Shown here: positions 59,901 to 64,000 of the stretch, piece by piece
Numbering within the stretch: position 1 is the stretch's first letter
Layout of the letters: each line of letters opens with the position of its first letter
Assembly (NCBI GenBank): GCA_013396755.1
Contig: VWZF01001696.1
Location: 1,219,727 to 1,283,726 of the forward strand
Source of the DNA: Sclerurus mexicanus
Lineage: Eukaryota > Chordata > Aves > Passeriformes > Furnariidae
DNA length: 64,000 nt
Direction: 5' to 3'
Notes under the pieces: model-generated
Told to the model about the DNA's origin: nothing
Database searches by the model: none
The model's input: the letters and a program-made list of their open reading frames with translations, nothing else
Program-made: the position numbers and the translations under genes

Positions 59901-61834
59901 TAAAATGCACTTATAAAAGTTTGGAACTGTAGACAGTGTACTGTTTTCATGGCTTGTATAGGTTTTGAATTGTGAAATTTATCAATATGTAAATACTCTG
60001 AATGAAAATAAATGTTTCTACTTCCATAAATACAGATTGCTTTATACTTGATATAGTCTTACCTTTGAAAAGTTTTCAGTCATTCAGATTCATATCATCT
60101 CAGTTTTGTTGGTATCTTTATATTACTTACTTTAGTTCTGTGATTGCTTAATGACTTTATTTACTCTAAAGGAAAGAAAAAGGAAATAGATAAGCACTGT
60201 TGATGTCTAGAATATCCTGTATATTGACATCTACTGTATAAATTTTATCCAGAAATGCAACCTTTGGGTATCAACTGACGCAATTCTTGAGGAGGATAAG
60301 GAACATTTTCTTTGTAAGTAATAAAATTTACTGAGTGGGGAAGGGGGTACATAGGTTCGGGCCCTTATTATGTGTTACTGTACTGCATACAGGCTACATC
60401 CAGTCTTGCAAACAATTACTGCTTCAAAGGTTCAAGACTTACAAATATGTACAGCTGGTATTTTAAAAACTTCCTTTTTGCTGCTGTCCTGAGTGACGCT
60501 ACCTCTTAAAGGCCTGAGTGTGAAAGTTTTTATTTGCAGTTCCAGTTGATATATGTTGCAAAAGTAAAGTCAAAGTTTAATAACTACTCCAGAAAGGCCA
60601 CGTGGAGATTTAAGTTTGCATCAAACTTTTTTTATTCTTAAAAAGAAAAAACAAACAACAAAACCCCAAGAAAAAAGAAGTGTTGTGGAGTAGTCTGACC
60701 ATGTGTAACAGAGCTGTAGATTATACTCCAAACAATTTGAATTTTCTCAACTGTATTAGTTTGATTTTTCTAAGTACAGATATTTGTAGGTAGGACAGTA
60801 TTTTTTATTTTGTAGATGGTGGAATGATACCCATAGAGGATGGCTTCGGTGATGATATGACAGTATCTAAAAATGGACCTCCTGATTTCAGCAATCTCTA
60901 CGTGAGAACACATTTTCCAGAGACTTGGCTTTGGATTGACACAAAAACTAGGTATAAGATTAGAAGCAAATGGAAATTGATTTGCACTTGCTGTTCTTAT
61001 TTTGCAGGTTTTAGTAGTGTTCTGCACTGGTGCTGAAAACACTGCTTAACAATATAGTATTATTTATATTCTGCTACCACCTAGAGGCCACAAGTGAGAT
61101 TGGAGACCTGAAAAATGAGGTGTACAACTGCAAAAAAGAGGACTGTGCCTGCCTGAAGGCCCAGAAGTTTCAATAGAAACTAGATAAGAAATCCTGGAGA
61201 CAAAATAAACTCTCTTACAGATGGGGAGGAAATGAATAGGGAGACCCAGCATTTTTCTCTGCAGCGCATGAGAAGATGGTAATTAGCCCAGAAAGGGAAA
61301 TGTGTTGCTATTGGCACCTAATTCAATGAGCAATCCAAACTGTCAGGTGATGGTGAAATCTGATGTGCATTGTGAAGCACAAATCTTGTATTCTTCTACA
61401 GCTGAGAAGTTCAGGAAGCAACCATCATCTGGGATTGTTTTAGAGGATCTATAAAAGTGAATTACATGTAATGTGATTCAGTGTAATTACCTTCAATTAA
61501 TGTAATTTAAAATAATTTAAATTTTTAAAATCATTTTGCCCCCATCACAGTATTTCTAAATGATTAGAAAAAGAAAAAACCCCAAAACAGATAATGAGAA
61601 GCATTTTCTGCCAGAAATTTGGACTTAATTTTTCATGCATTTTGAACATATGTGTCCACTTAGTGATGTCTGTAAATGGATGGTTTTGAAAGTCTGCTCT
61701 CCCCTTCTGCCATCAGATCTGACACAGAAACCACAATGGAAGTCATTGTACCTGATACCATCACATCCTGGGTAGCCAGTGCTTTTGTGATGTCTGAAAA
61801 CAGCGGCCTTGGAGTGACAACTGCTCCAGTGGAG
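20899..61834 (+). CDS. CD109: CD109, N-terminal 19 coding exons (gene runs off right edge)
   Basis: CD109 is a GPI-anchored cell-surface glycoprotein of the alpha-2-macroglobulin/complement family. It is a TGF-beta co-receptor that dampens SMAD signalling (family knowledge). Nineteen exons join with agreeing phases into 738 codons without a stop, lengths 74, 161, 29, 231, 126, 40, 85, 97, 136, 110, 240, 102, 63, 177, 153, 75, 61, 136 and 118 nt. In order they encode a signal peptide (1 to about 25), MG1, MG2 from about residue 125 (ISVFIQTDKSMYKPGQ), MG3 from about 221 (VLPKFDV), MG4-6 with the bait region (about 640-685), and the start of the core A2M domain (HFPETWLW at 686). I count ten Asn-X-Ser/Thr sites, as expected for an extracellular protein. 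The thioester motif, C-terminal domains and GPI signal lie beyond 64000. The match to CD109 rather than A2M or C3 rests on KPSLNF, NQLT and other CD109-like runs. Confidence 0.95.
20973..21297 (+). other. CD109: CD109 intron 1
   Basis: A 325-bp intron, GC-rich on the left as the tail of the promoter island, ending in a pyrimidine tract and TTTTCCAG. ORFs running through it (20664..21257 and 20728..21420) are read-through, not coding. Confidence 0.85.
21298..21458 (+). CDS. CD109: CD109 exon 2: first macroglobulin domain
   Basis: It encodes the start of MG1: PTFLVAVPCDIRPGANVTVG, then the SPAQVTVRGEVIRNNETIL region, ending VFEK. The human protein has the same order (IIRPGGNVTIG, PSQVTV, VFEKG). 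Two N-glycosylation sites are present, NVT and NET. A Cys sits in VPCDIRPG, whereas the human Cys in this part lies further on in HCPSQ. The acceptor is TTTTCCAG and the donor GTAAGA. Residues about 25-79. Confidence 0.94.
26900..28470 (+). mobile_element. Ancient CR1/L3-like LINE remnant with RT region, plus strand
   Basis: The sequence follows the order of an old CR1 reverse-transcriptase ORF. First comes a purine-rich stretch, then GATGCTGAGAGGCAGGAAGT with TTCAGTCTTCACTAAGAGGA. Next are a GACCTGATAAATTTG block, CTGACAAGCCAGCTGGGGAA, and CAACTGGAGAAATTCCAGGG. Near the end a GACAAAGGTCCATCAAGGAC block follows. All frames are broken by stops and indels, so it is a dead and diverged copy. It also accounts for the purine-rich strand bias at 26880..27300. 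The boundaries are approximate. Confidence 0.65.
30779..30798. repeat. Short TC microsatellite
   Basis: A run of TC dinucleotides followed by CCTCTG, in CD109 intron 2. Confidence 0.75.
35045..35702 (+). mobile_element. CR1 LINE 3' part, plus strand
   Basis: The open segment 35065..35427 translates to the C-terminal part of CR1 ORF2: PPHLEYCVQFWGPQFKKGVE, then ILECLQRRATKLVTGLEG. A typical CR1 3' UTR follows, with AGGAGAGGTTCAGACTAGAC and GTAGGTTCCTTCCAACTGAA, and it ends in a TTCTATTCTG repeat. It is 5'-truncated and the frame breaks after about 120 codons. It should not be annotated as a host gene. Confidence 0.9.
36558..36586 (+). CDS. CD109: CD109 exon 3: 29-nt micro-exon
   Basis: Exon 2 ends in phase 1. 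This segment supplies AT to make Asp, then SFGTLVLPV, matching human SFKTLTLPS. It is bounded by AATTCAG and GTAAGT. An in-frame alternative donor three bases earlier (GTAGTA) would drop one Val. Its size makes it easy to miss, but without it the frame between exons 2 and 4 does not join. Confidence 0.9.
36587..40137 (+). other. CD109: CD109 intron 3
   Basis: 3.55 kb of AT-rich sequence, with no recognised exon or clear transposon. Confidence 0.75.
40138..40368 (+). CDS. CD109: CD109 exon 4: MG1 end and MG2 start
   Basis: 77 codons in phase 0. LPLNSPSGNYELLVEG ends MG1, and IFSNRTSLMYVSKS leads to ISVFIQTDKSMYKPGQDVLF, the hallmark start of the A2M-family MG2 domain. Human CD109 has ISVFIQTDKALYKPKQEVKF here. 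One N-glycosylation site (NRT). The acceptor is TTTTAAG and the donor GTAAGT. Confidence 0.95.
40514..40639 (+). CDS. CD109: CD109 exon 5: MG2
   Basis: 42 codons in phase 0, DPRKKLIQQWLMEEGDLGVV to LGDWSIEVEMN. The runs LIQQWL and GDWSI are conserved in human CD109. The acceptor is TTCTAG and the donor GTGAGT. It is separated from exon 4 by a 145-bp intron. The open frame continues into the intron to 40894, but nothing after the donor resembles the family. Confidence 0.95.
46547..46602. repeat. AAAC-type simple repeat
   Basis: A low-complexity A/C tract with several AAAC units, in CD109 intron 5. Confidence 0.8.
47455..47492. repeat. Tandem duplication of a 19-bp AT-rich unit
   Basis: AAAAATTAAGCAAATTGCG is followed directly by AAAAATTAAGCAATTTGCC, which differs at two bases. 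Confidence 0.75.
48330..48369 (+). CDS. CD109: CD109 exon 6: end of MG2
   Basis: A 40-nt exon, GQVHYQRFKVMEY plus one base. It matches human DQTYYQSFQVSEY. The acceptor is TTCAATAG and the donor GTAAGT. It leaves phase 1, completed by TT of exon 7 to give the Val of VLPKF. Confidence 0.93.
49005..49089 (+). CDS. CD109: CD109 exon 7: MG3 start
   Basis: It encodes VLPKFDVMITTPLYYSLRDE then DVTGVVTAK (the last codon is completed by exon 8). VLPKF-D/E-V is the family signature that opens MG3. The acceptor is TTTTTTCTTAG and the donor GTAAGT inside the AAG codon (phase 2). Confidence 0.94.
49090..51463 (+). other. CD109: CD109 intron 7 with a CR1 tail
   Basis: A 2.4-kb AT-rich intron. The only recognised element is the CR1 3' tail at 49965..50110. 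Confidence 0.75.
49965..50110 (+). mobile_element. CR1 LINE 3' tail, plus strand
   Basis: AAGGACAGATTGGATGGGGC, then CTGAGCAACCTGATCTAGTG, ATGACCTTTAAGGCCCC, and an end in ATTCTGTGATTCTGTGA, the diagnostic CR1 3' repeat. It is about 145 bp and 5'-truncated. Confidence 0.88.
51464..51560 (+). CDS. CD109: CD109 exon 8: MG3
   Basis: It encodes (K)YTYGKPVKGTVTLTCLPVSY, then WTNQRNVTTTME. YTYGKPVKG is shared with human CD109. One N-glycosylation site (NVT). The acceptor is TTTCAG and the donor GTGAGT; it leaves phase 0. Residues about 249-281. Confidence 0.95.
52606..52741 (+). CDS. CD109: CD109 exon 9: MG3
   Basis: It encodes INGSVNVTCNKLML, then DYTDPIEMIAVVTESLTG. INGS and VTES-TG are conserved in human CD109. 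Two N-glycosylation sites (NGS, NVT). The acceptor is GTTGCAG and the donor GTATGT; phase 1 at the end. Confidence 0.94.
53577..53686 (+). CDS. CD109: CD109 exon 10: MG4 start
   Basis: It encodes (G)ISQNSSTIIFPKQSDYFIEF, then LDYSRVIKPSLNFIAT. VLKPSLNFTAT is the human counterpart; the human Asn-Phe-Thr glycosylation site is lost here (NFI). One N-glycosylation site (NSS). The acceptor is TTCAACAG and the donor GTAAGT. Confidence 0.94.
53687..55800 (+). other. CD109: CD109 intron 10
   Basis: A 2.1-kb intron with TA-rich microsatellite-like sequence near 54040..54110 and a CR1 copy (55185..55688) that ends 112 bp before exon 11. Confidence 0.8.
55185..55688 (+). mobile_element. CR1 LINE 3' part, plus strand
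   Basis: The open segment 55193..55381 encodes CR1 ORF2 C-terminal sequence: QFWALQYKKDIKLLECVQRR and LFSLEKRRLRGDLIAV. The CR1 3' UTR follows, with CAGCCAGAGGGTGGTTGGGT, CCCAGGGCAGTGGTCACAGC and GGACTTGATGATCCTTGTGG, and it ends in ATTCTGTGATTCTGTGA. It is a 5'-truncated dead copy. Confidence 0.92.
55801..56040 (+). CDS. CD109: CD109 exon 11: MG4 and MG5
   Basis: 80 codons in phase 0, from LKVSRSDSNQLTAEERQNLV to IDIEFPILSDTKTLRVQ. KVTRADGNQLTLEERRNNV and FKIEFPILEDSSEL are the human counterparts. Two N-glycosylation sites (NLT, NFT). The acceptor is TTGTTCTTAG and the donor GTATTG, a weaker donor. Confidence 0.95.
56386..56487 (+). CDS. CD109: CD109 exon 12: A2M bait-region domain start
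   Basis: 34 codons in phase 0, including AEFLSSRTDIGVYDVFNSPS, then QTYLQIKTKIQDIK. Human CD109 has SPSKTYIQLKTRDENIK here. This begins the segment that precedes the bait region in A2M proteins. The acceptor is TCTTGCAG and the donor GTACAG. Confidence 0.94.
56579..56641 (+). CDS. CD109: CD109 exon 13
   Basis: 21 codons in phase 0, AGKPFELSIASNKPVREFHY plus L. The human counterpart is VGSPFELVVSGNKRLKELSYM. The preceding intron is only 91 bp, the shortest in the window. The acceptor is TTTTCCTAG and the donor GTAAGC. Confidence 0.94.
56642..58084 (+). other. CD109: CD109 intron 13
   Basis: 1.44 kb. No exon or clear transposon is recognised; ORFs at 56830..57162 (minus) and 56891..57121 (plus) have no family match. 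Confidence 0.75.
58085..58261 (+). CDS. CD109: CD109 exon 14: MG6
   Basis: 59 codons in phase 0: VLSKEQIMAFGTKSAKTFTL, then TAENSWAPLASILVFYVDE, ending VPIQPVLDDK. Human has VVSRGQLVAVGKQNSTMFSL and ENSWTPKACVIVYY. The human Cys in KACVIVYY is Ser here. The acceptor is TTTCAG and the donor GTAATT. Confidence 0.95.
59113..59265 (+). CDS. CD109: CD109 exon 15: MG6
   Basis: 51 codons in phase 0: IKISWSKNKVKPSEKVSLKI, then NTTESGSVIGLAVVDKS, ending SSDITEDS. PSEKVSL and VAVDKS are typical of A2M-family MG6. One N-glycosylation site (NTT). The acceptor is TTTTTCTAG and the donor GTAAGT. Confidence 0.95.
59746..59820 (+). CDS. CD109: CD109 exon 16
   Basis: 25 codons in phase 0, VLHELNLYSTVQYFPLVRGS then FSVFQ. 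The human counterpart is VVHELELYNTGYYLGMFMNSFAVFQ. The donor GTAACT is followed at once by a T run of more than 20 bases ending in TTTAG, an unusual neighbour for a donor. The acceptor is GTCTTAG. Confidence 0.94.
59826..59847. repeat. Poly-T run just after the exon 16 donor
   Basis: At least 20 consecutive T follow GTAAC and end in AG. It could mimic a pyrimidine tract plus acceptor, but lies only a few bases from the donor. Confidence 0.85.
60253..60313 (+). CDS. CD109: CD109 exon 17: entry to bait region
   Basis: It encodes KCNLWVSTDAILEEDKEHFL and one base. CGLWVLTDANL is the human counterpart, so the Cys and Leu-Trp-Val are kept. After this the sequence diverges, as expected for the protease-bait region. 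The acceptor is ATCCAG and the donor GTAAGT; phase 1. Confidence 0.93.
60816..60951 (+). CDS. CD109: CD109 exon 18: bait region and start of core A2M domain
   Basis: It begins by completing a Tyr codon, then GGMIPIEDGFGDDMTVSKNG, PPDFSNLYVRT and HFPETWLWIDTKT. The first 30 residues show no close match to mammalian CD109, but the Cys-to-HFPETW distance (51 residues here, 53 in human) is nearly the same. HFPETW-W opens the core A2M domain. The acceptor is TTTTGTAG and the donor GTATAA; phase 2. Confidence 0.93.
60952..61716 (+). other. CD109: CD109 intron 18
   Basis: 765 bp, AT-rich, with no recognised element. The ORF 60824..61036 runs out of exon 18 into this intron. Confidence 0.75.
61717..61834 (+). 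CDS. CD109: CD109 exon 19: core A2M domain
   Basis: It completes an Arg codon, then SDTETTMEVIVPDTITSWVA and SAFVMSENSGLGVTTAPVE. VTVPDSITSWVATGFVISED and GLGLTTTPVE are the human counterparts. The acceptor is GCCATCAG and the donor GTACCA (weak); it leaves phase 0. This is the last exon in the window, reaching residue 738. Confidence 0.94.
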
Positions 61835-64000
61835 GTACCATAGCACTAGGCAGTTTGCCTTCAAAGCTGTAACACTGTAGGTTATTACTGGAAGCTGTAT
61901 TTTAGTTCTGACAGCAGCCATCTCCTCATACTGATGAAGAGATTGAGAGGCTGTGTGTATTCAAAGTGTAAAGAAAATGTCATCACTGAAGACATATGTG
62001 GTACTGTATCTGCCTTCCCTTCCTGCTTATGTAAATCCACCCAGGTATTTGGATACCTGTTTCCATTAGAGTAATTGTTTTGTTAGAGCACTTCCAGGAT
62101 GTGCCCACTTCAGAGACATTGTATGTAAAAAGGGGGAGTGACTGCCTGAGGACAGCATTCCATTTTTTTCTTGGCTCTGCTCATTCCATGAGTTGATAAG
62201 GCATACAGTGAAGTTTGCACAGACTAGCTGGGAAGAGGTGGCTGGGATGGGACAGGCACATTGTCTGCCGCTCTGCTAACACTTGAGGCTAACACTTACC
62301 CCGGGAGGGAGAACAGAAGAATTGCTTAAAGAGTAAATTGCTTTCATTTGTCTTTCAAAATTAGATCTCTAATCTGAGATTCTTAGTGCAGTACAAGTGC
62401 AGTTGTCCTAGGCTCGCTCTGTATTCAAGGAAATTACTTGTTTAAAATAGGAATTAATTTTGAAGTCTCATTTACCTAGTATTTTGTATACCTTGAATAA
62501 CCCTCTGTAATTATCTCCTTCCATTCTCCACTTAGGTACCTAAGTTTAGAAAGGTTGAAACTGCAGTACTGGGTCATAGATTTCCATCTTGATGCCTGGA
62601 TTAGCACAAGCATAGCTTGGAAGCAGCCATTTACCCATTTTAAGTTCTCATGCCCTGAAATTCTTGGGCAACTTTTGAGATCCAGATTAGGTCTAGGTCC
62701 AGATTTTGTAGTTGGCTGCTATACCAGACACATAACACATGCTTTGAACATCCTGATTTAACTCCACCACGGAATTTGGAGCCCAATCTGGATTTTGAGG
62801 TTAAGGCTCCATTGAGACTGGAATCAAAGATTCTTGTTTCTTTCACTTGGCTTGGCAGAGATGGGACAGAAAGAGGAATAGTTTTCTGATTCAAACGATA
62901 TGGAAATACATGCTTGGCCTCTCATCCTCAAATCTGAGAAGGCTGCAAGTAGAACAGATGTTGAGATTATTATTTAGCTATAATCACCCACATGCACTGT
63001 CAGTACTTCACCCTTGCTGGGATATTTACATTGTGCTTAGAGATCCATATGGCCAAAACATGTTAATGAGTACCATGCAGAGAGGCAAATAAAAGAAATA
63101 CATGGGAAGTGTAATGGGGAAATAAATAAGTGACATCTACATGCTTAGTGTCATTTACTGCCTGGGTTTTTCTGACTTCGACTACACGGAATGTCAATAA
63201 TTTTACTCAGTTGTGTTTTATTGTAATATACTGGAATATTCCTGAGTGTAAAACTTTAGTTCTAAAGAAAAGTAAAACAAAAAAGGCAAGGAAAATAGAT
63301 ACATAGGGAGAACCTTGACTATGAACTAATCCAAAAATCTCCATCAGAGGTTCTCTAAAACCTAATATCTAAAGAAGTTTTTGACACTGTGAGCTTTAGC
63401 AAACAACTTTTTCTTTTAAAAAGAAAACATTGGGATATTTGCTAACTAGAGAAGAAAAGATAAGGGCTTTCTGGATCTGAAATTAAAAACACTTGGAAAA
63501 ATTTCTTAAATGAAAACCAAATTAAAACCATTTTTAGTAAACATTTCATTAATAAAGGATCTCATGTCTCAGCCATTCTTACCATACAGATGTTCATAAA
63601 CAGTGAAATTCTGATCCCATTCAGCTTGATGAGAGTTTACCACTGACTTCTTGGAGCCAAGATGTCTTCCAAAACCCTCTGTTCACAGATAAAAGTAACT
63701 GCTTGCTAGTATATTTCTGCAGTTCTTATTTTAATTAGGAAAATATGTGTTTTTAGAAATATAACTAAAGAACATATGCCAAGATTAATATTACAAAATA
63801 AAAAGAAAATCGTTCTAAGGTGGTGTTGAATTATAAAATTTGAGAGAGTTAGTGATTTTATATTCCAGCGTGCATTTCTGTGTTGACATAAAGATAGGGC
63901 AACTGATACAGTCTTAATTGTTCATTACTCCTGCACTCAAAACAATTCACATTTACCTTAATGAGATCTCAGGACAGATCACAGCTCCCGAACTTGCCAG
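61835..64000 (+). other. CD109: CD109 intron 19, continues past the window
   Basis: About 2.2 kb of AT-rich sequence. I looked for the next expected exon (LQAFQPFF-like) and for the thioester motif and found neither, so they lie to the right of 64000. Confidence 0.75.

Noticed and set aside
61835..64000. Further CD109 exons, including the thioester site
   Set aside because: No segment resembles the expected next residues and no open frame with suitable splice sites was found.

Overview
This window is vertebrate nuclear DNA, most likely from a bird. It is AT-rich with interrupted genes, GT-AG introns, CpG-rich promoters and many truncated CR1 LINE fragments. It contains two genes, SLC17A5 and CD109, in head-to-head orientation. 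Mammals have the same neighbours in the same arrangement (established knowledge).

Left part (1 to about 3.4 kb, minus strand): one exon of SLC17A5 (sialin, the lysosomal sialic acid/H+ exporter) lies at the left edge (6..202). A short open segment at 2477..2531 has an ATG and a strong donor in the right phase, and could be an alternative first exon. A GC-rich block at about 3040..3430, broken by an unresolved base at 3161, is the probable SLC17A5 promoter. The usual first exon is not visible and may be lost at that gap.

Middle (3.4 to about 20.4 kb): I recognise no protein gene here. The stretch holds CR1 fragments on both strands, two adjacent minisatellites, two perfect hairpins and a probable minus-strand retroviral LTR with U3 tandem repeats. 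At 17475..21064 about 1.6 kb is repeated in tandem, with single Ns at 17932 and 19093. The layout looks like a false (haplotype) duplication: one contig is contained within the next, so the CD109 promoter and first exon appear twice.

Right part (20.4 to 64 kb, plus strand): the first 19 coding exons of CD109, a GPI-anchored relative of alpha-2-macroglobulin. I reconstructed these exon by exon. All phases agree, giving 2214 coding bases (738 codons) with no stop. They cover the signal peptide, the N-terminal macroglobulin domains, the bait region and the start of the core A2M domain (HFPETW). The thioester exon, the C-terminal domains and the GPI signal lie beyond the right edge. Introns range from 91 bp to about 15.1 kb, and several carry CR1 fragments.

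I found no prokaryotic-type system, CRISPR array, tRNA or rRNA. The most useful observations are the false duplication over the CD109 promoter, the candidate new SLC17A5 first exon, and the clustered satellites and LTR in the intergenic space.
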